A stretch of 64,000 bases of DNA. It comes from Strigamia acuminata (lineage: Eukaryota; Arthropoda; Chilopoda; Geophilomorpha; Linotaeniidae). The stretch is taken from the NCBI GenBank assembly GCA_949358305.1, contig OX442321.1:2505605-2569604 (forward strand). Reading direction: 5' to 3'. The stretch's first letter is position 1; each line of letters opens with the position of its first letter. The notes below the pieces were generated by a model. That model worked only from the letters and a program-made list of their open reading frames with translations. It was not told where the DNA came from and did not search any database. This document shows positions 42,918 through 54,285 of the stretch, one piece after another. The translations under genes and the position numbers were made by a program.

Positions 42918-44499
42918 ATGACGGTCCGTATATTACTTAATACAGTCGCCGAGTTAATAACACAAAATGTTTTTCACAGAATCACATATTCATAAGTTAC
43001 CGTCGATCCACTGGAAGTAAATTGGCCAGGTAGAAATAGAATTTGTACACACCACACTCCATCTTATACCAAGTTTTCACTTTACATTCCAGTTTGCTCG
43101 AGGAAAAGTTGAAAGGCCGAAACTATACAGTTTTTATCGATGTCGAGGGACTCACATCGGGTCGGTGGGACGAACAACTCTTGTCAAAAATTAAAGAATC
43201 CAAATTTTTTCTTCTCGTTCTCACACCCAACGCGCTTGACAGATGCTTCAATGATAAAACCTGCCAAGATTGGTTACACAGAGTAAGAAAATTCTCTTTT
43301 TCCATACACAACACGTATCTTGACAGTGGTTTTGCAACCAACAGGAAATAGCAGCCGCAATCAACAACAAGTGCACTATTATTCTAATTAGAGACCCAGA
43401 ATTCACATGGCCTACTGACACTGAAAAGGCCTTATTGCCTAAGAAAGTTAGCGACGTTTTTCAGTATCAAGCAATCACGTAAGAATTATTTTAGATTTCT
43501 CCTTTTGTATGCTTAATGTCGTCACTCTTCGCTCAAGATGGAATCACGAGTTACAAACCGGGTGCATGGACAAGTTGGGAAAGTACTTGGGTGAAACACC
43601 CGAGCAAAAGAAAGAAACTGCAATTGATTCTTTACTCCAACATTGGAAAATTTTGCAATCATCTTTTTCTTAATCAGGTGACAGTGGAGGCGTATATGTC
43701 CAACACAGCAACTTCAAATCTGGAGGTGCGTATATAAAGAAAAACTCAATTGACCTGATGTTTAGAAAGTCTAATAAAACGGTCATGTCCATCTGTCAAT
43801 CTGTCCGTCCGTCCGTCCGCGCACTTCCTGCTTCACTACACTATGACGTCATTTCCGTAAGAAAATGCTAAATTACGGCGAAATTTTGACAAACCGGAGC
43901 GCCACTTGGTGGATTCCGTTTGCTCATACAAAACTCCGAGTTCTCATTATGCGCGAGTATATGCGGTAGCTAAGACGAAATTGCGAACTTTTATGAAGCA
44001 TTTAAGAAGAACAAACCACATTGATATTTTTGCTTAAATTTTAATCGTAATTATATCCATTTAAAGGAGGTATGTACGTCGGTAAGGGCTTTCAAGTGAC
44101 TGTGAATACTCCGCCAAAAGCAGCAAATGCAACTCCAGGTATACATTTTAGTTTATGTTCATCACACATTTCACTTTTTTCTTTTCACTTTTTTTCTTTA
44201 GTGAAAATTGCAGTTAAAGTCTTTGTTATTGGTCGTGAAATCCCAATAAAGGTGCCATTGCCTGCCGATCAAAACACAATCAAGGATTTAAAAAAGCAAA
44301 TCAAGATCAACAAATGCTTCAAGAATGCAGACAACGCAATTTATCACGTAATTACTTTCATATTGTACTATCTAATGAATAGTAAATAATTCCAATTTCT
44401 TTCCAGCAAAAAGATGTGAATGACGAATTAGAGCAAATACTTGATGCTCACGAATTAAGCAATGGGGATGAAGTTCATGTTAGCTTTGAAACAGAATAA
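42918..44499 (+). CDS. TIR gene D: SARM1-type TIR, two repeats, UBL-like domain
   Basis: Nine exons: 42918-42923, 42980-43029, 43093-43282, 43345-43478, 43538-43590, 43678-43725, 44067-44138, 44202-44347, 44407-44499; 792 nt, 263 aa. The TIR exons have the same lengths (50, 190, 134) as genes B and/or C. IFISYRRSTGSKLA near residue 5, CQDWLHR ending at 82, then E83 at the catalytic glutamate position. One change in a conserved stretch: II-LIRDPEF replaces IIPI. Two phase-1 repeats (GDSGGVYVQHSNFKSG; GGMYVGKGFQVTV) precede the UBL-like domain (IAVKVFVIGREIPIKV, helix IKDLKKQIKI, end GDEVHVSF). The six-base first exon is the least certain part. AATAAA at 44,627. Intron 6 carries a TCCG microsatellite. 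Confidence 0.72.
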
Positions 44500-44781
44500 T
44501 TAACAACATGCATCACATGATTAAACCAATTCAAATTCGTGATAAATCTTACTAAAGCTGCCGAATCTTAAATCATTAAAATGATTAAAATTTGAAGTAT
44601 TGCTTGTGTTGCTGTAACAGAAACGAAATAAATGACAAAGTGCTTTTCTGAGCAAATATTTTGTAAATTATTTCAGGTATGTTTTTTTTAACTTTTTTTG
44701 AAACTTTGGAAATATTCTTTTTTCAAATTATTATTAGTTTTAACGTTTTCTTGTATTTTATTTAACAATGCTAGACAATAC

Positions 44782-45463
44782 ACAGGGTGTTGCAACAAAG
44801 TGTTTGCAGTCAAAGTACCGTTGGGCATGGGTTTAGCAGGTTTTTAAAATTTTGTCCAATAAGTGTATACCGCCGGCATGCCGATATAAAACGAAACTTG
44901 CCGGTATAAGTGAAAAACCTTTTATTCTTGTTTTTTTTTAAAGAGCCCAGATGAATAATTATATTGAATTTTGGGTCTGAAATTTAAGTTTTATTGATAT
45001 TCTGAAGATTACTACTAAAATTTGGGAAATGTTATACAAATTTCCTACATTATAGACATCTAAAAATGATTTTTTTTGTTGTTTTGGCTAAATTCTTTAA
45101 AAAAAAATTCGTACTCACTTACACCGGCATGCCGTTATAAACGAGGTTTATCGGCACTCGAATTATACCGGCATGCGGCTTAATGTGAGGTAATACGGTA
45201 AGTAGTAATCACAGATTGTGTTCACGAATCCAGAGTAAACAGGGGATGGGTAATTGATTAAGCAACACAAAGTAGGCTTTTTAACAATGCATCTTGGTTT
45301 ATCAAATTGTACCTCAAAAACAATGTCAATTGTAAAGTTGTAGAGCATCATTCGTTTTAATCAGAAATAATTAAAAAAAAATTATTTTTCCTACAAAATC
45401 TGATTCGATTACTACTTAGTTGCAGAAATATTCGACTGCAAACACTTTATTAAAACACCCTGT
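44782..45463. mobile_element. ACAGGGTGTT-ended MITE
   Basis: Left end ACAGGGTGTTGCAACAAAGT then GTTTGCAGTC; the reversed right end is ACAGGGTGTTTTAATAAAGT then GTTTGCAGTC. About 680 bp. Contains nested inverted CCGGCATGCCG motifs near 44,875 and 45,125-45,175. Noncoding. Confidence 0.75.
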
Positions 45464-46117
45464 ACATTTTTTAATCTGGCCTTGATTCTCATCTTTGATA
45501 CATTATTCAACTTGATATCGTTATCTGAACAAATATTTTCTTTTCAACGTCCATAAAACACATGGGAAAATGAGCACGTGTAGATGCAAAAGGGTCCCTT
45601 CCATGTGCAAAAGTGGTATTCCAAGTATTCCAAGTTCCTATATTGCTTGTATTCCATCATTTTATATATAAACTATATCGGTTACTAAGAAACCGACTTG
45701 TTTATAATTGATATTACGAGTTAGCAAATAAAAAGTGCATTGTTGCATGTCTGGCATAAAATTTGATTACACTATTGGATTCGTCATCCCTACTTCGCTA
45801 TAGGCTAGTCTACTTGGTTTTTTGAAAAAGCAGATACTTATTATGGAAATTGACTGTAACGTCTTAAATGAAACACCGTGCATACCATATTGTTTATAAT
45901 TGATATTACGTACTTATGAATTCAATTCAATTCAATTACAATTCCACTGGGTTAACTTTGACGTGAGGTATTTAGATAATTGAAAAAAAAAACTACCAGG
46001 AACAACAGTAACGTCTATAAATAGAAGTGATAAGGCACCGCCATTTCCTCACACAAATCAATCCGCCATTACGTGAAAAAGCTGACAAATTCACATTTTA
46101 AACAACGACCATTCACA
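45464..46117. other. AT-rich spacer before UBL-like gene E
   Basis: Two copies of TTTATAATTGATATTACG (about 45,700 and 45,890). TATAAA occurs at about 46,016, about 100 bp before the start codon; it could be a promoter element, but no TCAG initiator at proper spacing is evident. Confidence 0.4.
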
Positions 46118-47737
46118 ATGAATGCACGTAAGAACTTTTTCTCCCTTTCTTTTCCTATTCACACATGATTTGACATTTAGACAACAAAGATGTCGGAAGA
46201 GTCGACCAAAAGGTGGAAATTCACGGATCTAGCTACATGGGTATGTAACATAATTACTGAAAACAATAATAATTGCAATATACACTCATACTTTATTAAT
46301 CGGTTAGGCCCTGTTACCACCGAACACATTGCACGCGACTCTAATAAAGCCGGAGGTATGTGTACATTAATTTTCCTAATCCATTTGTAATCTTAACACA
46401 CAAAAAATGAGGAAAAGCTAAGAAACAGGAAAACTAAGACCTTCGTAGTTCTATGCAGTTTAATTTCTAGAAGCCTTTGTCTGAAATTTTTACTGATTTA
46501 TACAAGGTGTCCCAAATAAACGAAGCCAGTCAAATATAGAAAAGACCATTTTAGTGAGATGAACGAAACGAATGTAGTACTAGTAAACTATGTGAGGGCA
46601 TTTCAAAAATGTGAAAAAATTTGACCTGTGACCTTTTCCTCAAGGTCATTATAACTTTAACTTTTAAACTAAGACTGGTAAAGCAAAATTCTCAATTGGA
46701 AAAAGAAAGAGCACCTTCTGTTTAGTGGAAAACTGCTCATCAAATTTACTCAGACGCAATAACAGATAAAATTACAAACAAAATAAATCATGAAAAAGCG
46801 TTTTTGTATTTTTTGACTTTTTCATAATTTTATTTGTTAAATATCATTTAAAATATCAGTTAAATTAATAACAATTCATAGTAAAAAAATACAAATCTAT
46901 ACCAAAAAGAAAAAACTAATAAAAACCTAATAAAACCGTAATAGTTGACACTTAATTGCAGAATAGAATGGTGTAACCAAAAAACATTAAACCATCCAAA
47001 AAATTATTAAAATTAGAACATAACCGAGAAGAAACGTATTCTTATGTTCTAATGAAATTGGGTTTATTGAAATTTGGACTAACATTATATTTTGTTGGTT
47101 GGTTAGGCGATTTCAAGACCACACAGATTACAGGCAGCGTTATTAAAGCCAAAGAAGGTGCGTATATTACTTTTCCTATTCCACGCCAATTTTTAATCAA
47201 AGTATGTGAAAAACCTCAAAGTCGTAAAGTAAATACTGGAGGTTTATATAAAATCATGCAAAACCAGCCTTTAATTTCATTTAATATTATTTGTACAGTA
47301 ATCATATCTTTTATGTATAGATGTCATGATAGGAAATGAATTTCAATCAACCAAAACATACAATGCGCCAGCAAATCCAACTGAAGGTGTGAATCTGTGT
47401 CTACATTGTATGTGTTTTCACATTTGGTCTGTTGTTTCTTTTCAGGTGGAATTAACGTTAAAATTCATGTAAAGGGTCGTTGGAAAAGAGTGTTCCTGCC
47501 AGCAGGCAAACATACGCTCAAGGATTTGAAAAAACAAACCGCAGCTGACAAATGCATCGATAACGTGGAAAATGCAATTTTTCAAGTAAAGAAATTCACA
47601 TTCTCATTATAATAAACAGAAATAGAAAATATTTGCAACAAATTTTTTCTTAACAGTTTGAAGACGATGAAGGTGAATTGTGTGACAGTCAACCGTTAAA
47701 AAACGAAGACAGAATTCTTGTCACCTATGACTCATAA
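46118..47737 (+). CDS. UBL-like gene E: four short-repeat exons plus UBL-like domain
   Basis: Seven exons: 46118-46127, 46181-46240, 46308-46355, 47107-47157, 47321-47386, 47446-47585, 47657-47737; 456 nt, 151 aa. Exon 1 encodes MNA plus one base, the same style as genes C and G. Repeats include KVEIHGSSYMG, TEHIARDSNKAGG and TTQITGSVIKAK. The UBL-like domain has INVKIHVKGRWKRVFLPAGK, helix LKDLKKQTAADK and end RILVTYDS. No TIR. Intron 3 (751 bp) is enlarged by repeat sequence, beginning near an AAGGTGTCCCAAATAAACGA motif that resembles a transposon end. Confidence 0.7.
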
Positions 47738-48377
47738 TAATTACCACATAACCAAAAAAGCAACGAAAGATTAAGCCAATAAGGAGACGGAATCCAATTG
47801 AAATTTTTCCAAAATCCAACTGTTGCACATGCGCAATTTGAACCATTGTATCAACTTCTGTTTTGATCGCCAAAATGTTGCGATTTTCCCTTGCAAAAGC
47901 ACAGCGAAACATTTAATCACATTGGGCCGCATTTGAGAGCTCAATTGCAGCTAAAAGAACGGCGGGTCATTTAAACATGACATTGTTAAATGCTAAATGT
48001 TAAATTATTATGCAGTAAACAAAAAACATCGTGCTTTGATGTGGGAACTAAGACGGCTAAAAATAAAAAAAAACAAGAAAAGCAACCCTGCACGTGGATT
48101 TTCAGAAATCCAATTTTTTTAAATTCAATTTTCAACGATCATTTTCGATCGCCAGAAATCAAGAAAATCAGCGAAATCAAAGAAATCAAGAAAATCAAAG
48201 AAATCAAAGAAATTCATTTAAGATTAAACCTTGGACGAACCTAATGCCTGCCATTTTTTTCCCTTGATCTTTCATTGTTTTTGTACATAATAAAATGCAA
48301 ATAATAACATTACATAGTTACCTTCAAATTGGTATAAAACTTTAAAAAAATAAAAATAAGTGAAATAATGTTATTAT
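47738..48377. other. Spacer after UBL-like gene E
   Basis: Contains a tandem purine run of AAATCAAGA/AAATCAAAG words (48,155-48,215). No gene recognised. Confidence 0.4.
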
Positions 48378-48758
48378 TAGACTTTGACCGATACCGGTAT
48401 CGGTATCGACTATCGGCCAATATTTCGATATTCACTGATATCGAATCCGAAATAGTTTTGCGTGACCGATACCGATATTGCCATGTTTCTAAAACGTATC
48501 ATTTTAGAAACGTTTTTGAAGCAGTATATACTGTGTATAGAAGGTTACATTAAAATTTTGAATTTTAAATTTTTTAAATAAAATAAACGCAATTTTAATT
48601 TTTTTATTGTTATTTTGGAGGGTGGGGGGGGGGGGGGTCGAACATTTTAATTTTAATATCGGCGCAGGTATCAGTATCGGTATCGGCCGATATTTGGTTG
48701 CCGATTATCGGTATCGGTATCAGCGATACTGCAAAATATCGATATCGGTCAAAGTCTA
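48378..48758. mobile_element. hAT-type MITE with a perfect 8-bp target duplication
   Basis: Ends TAGACTTTGACCGATACCGG and (reversed) TAGACTTTGACCGATATCG. Flanked by GTTATTAT on both sides (48,370-48,377 and 48,759-48,766). 381 bp, made largely of CGGTATCGGTATCG words with a G run at 48,625-48,638. Noncoding. Confidence 0.9.
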
Positions 48759-48766
48759 GTTATTAT

Positions 48767-49209
48767 TACCGGTACCGTATTTCTTTGATTCTAAGATCCA
48801 CTTTTCTTTCCAATACAAAAAAAAGAGGTGCGTCTTACAATCGAAGAAATAATAAAATATTACTATCGCACATGCTTGTGGGCAGCTGAGACCTGAACGA
48901 TTGATTGTCCAAGAGAGCATGCGCAAATTACGTTATTGTTGCTAAGACTAGTTGGGTAAAATAAGTGACGCAATCCATTGCTCAAAGTTAAGCAAAATAA
49001 AAAAAACTAACTTTTGCAAAATATTACGCAGAAAACATCACATTTAAACAGATTTGTCTTAACCAATCGGAACGCACCAAATGAACCGAGTTTTAAGAGA
49101 CTTATTTTTCTGCCAATTACATCATTCATCCGGAAGAATAAAATTACTGAAAAAATAACTGATAAGACTGTTAACCGTTTCCTTCGTGTGACGTTATTAC
49201 ACAAACAAG
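48767..49209. other. Spacer upstream of pseudogene F
   Basis: No recognised gene. The block TACCGTATTTCTTTGATTCT at 48,775 resembles the MITE end at 27,073. Confidence 0.35.
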
Positions 49210-49834
49210 ATGAGTCAGAATCAACAAACCAACGAAATGGGCGACAGTATTTACTTTTTGATTAATTTAAGCCAAAAAACCAACAGTACATCCTCCCAAA
49301 TTATTTTACATTCATATTTCAGAAACTAAAGGGTGACATTTGAAGGTGACACCATCAAAGCTAAAGGTTTCCCACCCAATCACACAATTTTTAGTTAGTA
49401 GTACACACGTTTCATCATTTTTAGGTTCCAATTGCAGGAAAAAGACCATGGATTTATTGCAGAAGAAAAAAGACCAAGTGATGTTATATTTTGTAATGTA
49501 TAAACTATATAGTACATTTCAATTGATTGATTTTCTTCCTTTTTTCAGTTGCAATTACTGTTTTTATGGTTTTTGAGGAGCGTACAATCAAAGTGCACCT
49601 TCCTGCAGGTAAAAACACGCTCAGGAATTTGAAATAACAAATTAAATCCGATAAATTCATCGATAGGGATATGGATTACGCCATTTTCAAAGTAAAATAT
49701 AATAAATGAGTCATCAGTAAGCAATAAAAAATACGGAGTAATTAATAAATCAAGATTGTTTCTTCTAGGATGCTGAATCGATTGAATTCTCTCCCAGTTA
49801 CCGACTAAATAATTTAATCAATTCGAAACTGTAA
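49210..49834 (+). pseudogene. UBL-like pseudogene F
   Basis: Family blocks are in order but broken. An ATG at 49,210 is followed by a repeat exon (FEGDTIKAK at about 49,340) whose frame is closed upstream. A diverged repeat (HGFIAEEKRPS) lies near 49,450. The UBL-like exon (49,560-49,691) starts with IAITVFMV and has an in-frame TAA inside the helix after LRNLK. The last exon is 49,771-49,834, ending without the usual terminal strand. The splice borders remain recognisable, so the loss is fairly recent. Confidence 0.7.
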
Positions 49835-49931
49835 CCAAAAACAAAATACCGGTACCAAATTTCCAGTCACGGGATAGACATTTCTTCATGCAGAGACAGT
49901 TCTTCATAGGTAATATACCAAGCGCGACGTG

Positions 49932-50052
49932 TAATTGTCGGGATAATTAGGTCAGCACGAATCTTCTTGCCTGATAAGATCACGAGTGCCCGTCAGGGCG
50001 CGAGTGATCTTATCTGACAAGAATATGAGTGCTGACCTAATCCCGACAATTA
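49932..50052. repeat. Near-perfect hairpin, arms of about 55 bp
   Basis: TAATTGTCGGGATAATTAGG with GGTCAGCAC and GATAAGATCAC on the left pairs with GTGATCTTATC, GTGCTGACC and TAATCCCGACAATTA on the right, with a short GC-rich loop (CCCGTCAGGG). A foldback element or a structured transcript. Confidence 0.75.
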
Positions 50053-51548
50053 CTCAAGCGCAAGGTTTATTTGATACGAGAATTTACCGATAGAAACTAA
50101 CGTAGATCGTCAATCGTATCCAAACTGGCCTCGCCCCATCGTAAAGAAGCGGCCGCCATGATGCTTGGTTTGTAAAGCAACAACAATCGTTTTGCCGACC
50201 AATCCTGATGCGCGTAACAAACCGCATTTGATGTTTGATGCTTGGTTCACAAAGGCCCCACCAGCACAAGAAATATTGACCGGGAAGAGTGGAAAGAGTG
50301 CATAGCACAAGGAATCTCTTCCCGGTAAGCACCAATCAGACGTCAAAAGCAGTTTGTTACGCGCTTCGGGATTGGTCGGGAGATCGATTGTTATTTTGTT
50401 AGCCCTAATCTCATTCGCGGCTATTTTTAGACAAAGCTAGTGGTAAATTCTCATAGAAAGAGATTTCGTCATGGAAGGATTTTGTAAATTACCTCACCAA
50501 AAAATTAATATTTTTCACGTTTAAAAGCATCAATTGTGTTTCTAGGTAATTTAATGCGAACATTTACACCCAAAACTCATATGAAATTCAACTGATATAA
50601 ATTCGGTATAAATTTCCTGATTGAAATTGTAATTAAACTTGCACCTAGCTTCGATGAACTTGATCAGTTGCTCCAAAATTACGAGTTGATTTCATTTCAA
50701 TTTTCAAATAAATGTCGAGCCGGGTCGAGACGATTCGGTGTCACTTCAAATATTGTCTCGTAACGTGGAATCTCGAATCCTTGCACTTGGTAGCTATAGA
50801 AGTAAACAATTAGCAATCTTGAATGAATTGATACGATCGGTTAACTTACAAATTTCCATAGGTTAAGAGAGACTTTGATCTCGGACGACTGGGCCAAGCC
50901 GCTTCGCCGCTGTTGTTGTTCGCCATTTGGAAATGGCGGCTACGAGCGCAGCGGCCCGATGTTATTATTCGTGCATTCGTAAAATCAAAATTAGATTTAG
51001 ATTTGTCTTCGGATCTACTCGAGAAAAATCTTATTGGCATTTATAAAATATTATAATAAATTCATGACTTGATTTGAACTAACCTTCAAAAATATTAGTT
51101 CAAAATTTATTTTAAGCAAATCGCGAGCCTCCGCTGATGCCCCGGGACCGCTTTTTCGTCTGCTCGCCAAACTGTTCACGTTTGGGTTTTGAAAATGGGA
51201 ACCGAATGACTTTAATATAAACGTTGCCATCGATACCCTGCATAAAATAGAAAAATAATTTAATAAAATAGTTATTTATCATTTATTTACAATGACAAAT
51301 GGTTGCGCCATCTGCTAACACTTTAAAGTATTTGAGTGTACTGAATTTTTCTCAGTTTATAATCGAAAACGAAACAAAACTTTCTGACGACGCATTTTAA
51401 TAAAATATAATTTTATCAGGAAATAACAACAACTTCCATTTTTTTTATCTGATAAGGAGTTCAGCCTTCGACAAATCAATCCGCGCCATTGGTAAAACAG
51501 GCACGACAAAACGAGAGAAATTTCAATCTGAAATAATTCCACTCAGCA
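50053..51548. other. Intergenic region before UBL-like gene G, partly GC-rich, unassigned
   Basis: Patches at 50,110-50,170, 50,870-50,960 and 51,120-51,180 are GC-richer than their surroundings and contain paired GCGGCCGCC/GGCGGC words. They may be decayed insertions. Short open frames on the minus strand show no recognised domain. The last 60 bases are the gene G 5' UTR. Confidence 0.35.
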
Positions 51549-52173
51549 ATGCCTGCAAGTATGTGAATTTTTTCCATTTCTAACCCAAATTGTAAGCATT
51601 TTTTCATTAATATTTTGTTATAGAAACGACACATGTTCGTGGAAATTACTTAAAAGCTGGAGGTGCGTTCCAATTCTATTAAATTAGTTTTTCCGTCCGT
51701 ATAATTTACAATAGTGTCAAATTCATCAATCATTTGATTCTGTTTAAAGAGGACATCTTTTTGGGCAATCAGTTTAAGGTGGAAAAAACATATCTCGGAG
51801 CACCAACGAAGCCTGTACCAGGTGCGTTTTAATACAAACTCGATTTCTGTAGTTATTTAATATTATTTTCTTCCAGTTTCAATCAAAGTTAAAATCTTTT
51901 TCGGGGATCGTACTATAGCACTAGTGCGGCTACCTGTAGGTAAATACACGCTGGTAGATTTGAAACGGCAAATTATAAAGGACAAACTGATTTTGAATTT
52001 GGATAATGCAATTTTCCAAGTAAAAAATAAACTCATTATATCAATTATTATAATGTTTTAAATGAGGTATAAATGATTTTTAACAGCAAAAAGATGGGGA
52101 CGATATGGTCGAGCTCACTAACAGTGTCATCCTACACGATGAGGACAAAGTTTACATTCAATTTTCACCATGA
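51549..52173 (+). CDS. UBL-like gene G: smallest member, two repeat exons plus UBL-like domain
   Basis: Five exons: 51549-51558, 51624-51662, 51750-51821, 51877-52019, 52087-52173; 351 nt, 116 aa. Exons 1, 2 and 4 have exactly the lengths of the matching exons of gene C (10, 39, 143), and the first intron is recognisably homologous. G therefore represents the N-terminal UBL module of gene C as a stand-alone gene. Repeats KTTHVRGNYLKAGG and DIFLGNQFKVEKTYLG; domain ISIKVKIFFGDRT..., helix LVDLKRQIIKDK, end DKVYIQFSP. AATAAA at 52,295. Confidence 0.72.
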
Positions 52174-52411
52174 AATAATATCCAAGACATACAACAACTC
52201 TGTGCAATTTTACGTTTAATTTTCGAATTTTTAAACAAAGATAAAATTATTTCGTTTTCTTTTTTGTTTAGACATTGTATCCGGATTTAATTAGAATAAA
52301 ACAAAGTTTGCATTCACAATATTTGTCAAACAAACGCCACTTTTACCACCTTTATCTGACACTTGTGTAAATTTCCTAATAAACTATTTCCTCCTATATA
52401 AGTTACATATA

Positions 52412-52775
52412 CAGGGTGGAAGAAAAGTCTGTTCCCCTCCAAATATTTCCTGAGCAATTGCATCTAGGCCAACTTTGATGAAGCAATCATATAGGAAGTT
52501 GGGTGAGAGCAATCCAATGATGTCATCAAATTTGACCTTGAAAGCTATTTTCAAGGTCATTCACTTGCTAACTTCTAAACCAATCAAATTAGAAAAAAAA
52601 TTTCAATTACAAAGTTGTAGAGCACCATCAAATTAGTACTATCCAATTTATCTTAGTCACCCTAGGTTAACTGTTTTTTTTTTAAAAAAAAATAAGGAAA
52701 ACAAATCAGCAAATTGAAATCTCAATCTCAAGATCAGTCTTAACGTAACCTAGCTTAAAATGCCCTGTATCAAAT
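52412..52775. mobile_element. Partial copy of the CAGGGTGG MITE
   Basis: Begins CAGGGTGGAAGAAAAGTCTG and follows the 10,291 element closely for about 300 bp (TTCCTGAGCAATTGCATCTA, GAAGTTGGGTGAGAGCAAT). The right terminus is missing. Confidence 0.75.
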
Positions 52776-53302
52776 AAGTTGATAAACAATTTATTTGTCT
52801 AGCCAAACTGTTCCCAAGTCCCAACAGATAGCATGATCAACATTTCTGGTTGACCGGTTGATTGATCGGTTGATTGATCTACATCCGGCAGCATGGTGCA
52901 GCCAACATTTTTATAATATAACTTCAGAAGTCAAAAGTGCTAACCCGTACACACAAAAATTTGTAATCTTTCTTATGACTTGACATTTAATAATGCACAA
53001 GTAGCCCTCTGCAAACTCTCTATTGAATATAACTGCTTACATCTACAAGTAACTCGTTTAATCTGTCACCCAAACTATTTTAATGGCTGTGAATAATTAG
53101 AAAAATAATGAAACGAGTTCTGCACTGTTGTCTAGAGAATTAATAAAACCACAGATGCAATTATTCTTCCAAAGATAAATTGACTGATTACTTAAAACTC
53201 TTTGTTTTCAATTTTTTTCATTTTAGATGTGCCACAGGCCAGAATCTGAATGTTCATCCTTACCGGACTTGAAATAGCGATTTGAATGAGGAAAAACAAC
53301 TA
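52776..53302. other. Spacer with a diverged dispersed segment
   Basis: 53,020-53,250 is a diverged copy of 35,940-36,220. A GATTGATCGGTTGATTGATC run is near 52,855. No gene. Confidence 0.4.
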
Positions 53303-53572
53303 TACTCAAAACCACCACAACGTTGACCTATTCCAGCCGGTTTACGCCTAACTGTGGAAAAGTAGTTCTGTTTATTTTCAATGAGTTTAAGTGTAAAAAG
53401 TGATTAGAATGATGAGTTTTATTTAAGTGATAATAAAATGTTTATTTATTTTCCTAAATCTGCTGTTTTGCTTATTTTTATTCTATCAAAAATGTTATGA
53501 ACTACTTTTTTTGTGCCACTACACCAGTGATACGGCTCGAACAATAGGTCAACGTTGTGGTGGTTTTGAGTA
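53303..53572. mobile_element. MITE with TACTCAAAACCAC ends, 270 bp
   Basis: Ends TACTCAAAACCACCACAACG then TTGACCTAT and the reverse complement on the right, with TA at both borders. Shares long terminal sequence with the 841-bp element at 61,378, so it is an internally deleted or related copy. Confidence 0.75.
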
Positions 53573-54150
53573 CAGTGAAAACAATTTACAAGAGGATTTA
53601 CACACGATATTTGAACTCATTTCAGCATCAGAGTTCAGCATTTTACACTTGCTAGTGTACAGCAAATTTCCATTTGAATTTACTTATACTTTCAGGGTGC
53701 GTAAGAAGCAGCGAGCAAAGTGGCAAAAATAACTTCTGATTTCATTTAAATAACTAAAGTTTTTTGTTTTTTTCTATTACCAGTATTATTATTTGGAATC
53801 CGGACTTCTTTATCGCAGAAGCTAATAAATTTGTCACAACGGTTATTATTGCCACTTGCTGGTGTACGTAGAATAGTTTAATTCGATTTTTTTACGACCA
53901 AAAGTAGCAACAAAGATTATTAGAAACCACTTGCTAGTGTGCATTTAATTGCTCAATTCCATCGTTTTCCACCAAATGTTGCAACTACAATCATTATAGT
54001 GGTTGAGTGGTGCCAATTGCAGTTATTATTACTTGTTCTATATAAAGCAGCAAAATCTGAAACTGTTCAGACGGTATAGTTCCAAAAACTGACCAACTAC
54101 AACCAAGTAGACGCCATATTTCTATATCCAGTATCCAAGTGTGCATCTAG
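53573..54150 (+). promoter_or_regulatory. Upstream region, core promoter and noncoding exon 1 of P8
   Basis: TTGCAACTACAATCATTATA near 53,980, TATATAAA at 54,039-54,046, TCAG at 54,067-54,070 (28 bp apart). Noncoding exon 1 ends CATCTAG at 54,150; its intron runs to the tandem acceptor TCAGCAG. The clearest example of the family promoter. Confidence 0.75.
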
Positions 54151-54285
54151 GTAAGCTCTTTTGGATTCTAACACAACTTAGAAAACAAAAACCTTGTTTT
54201 CAATTTCAAACTATGAATATTTTGCCGTTTCTAGCCGACACAGCTGTTACATTATAATTTTTCTTCTTCTGTTTTTGTCAGCAGT

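Noticed and set aside
43790-43830. TCCG microsatellite in intron 6 of gene D as a functional site
   Set aside because: Ordinary simple repeat in an intron.
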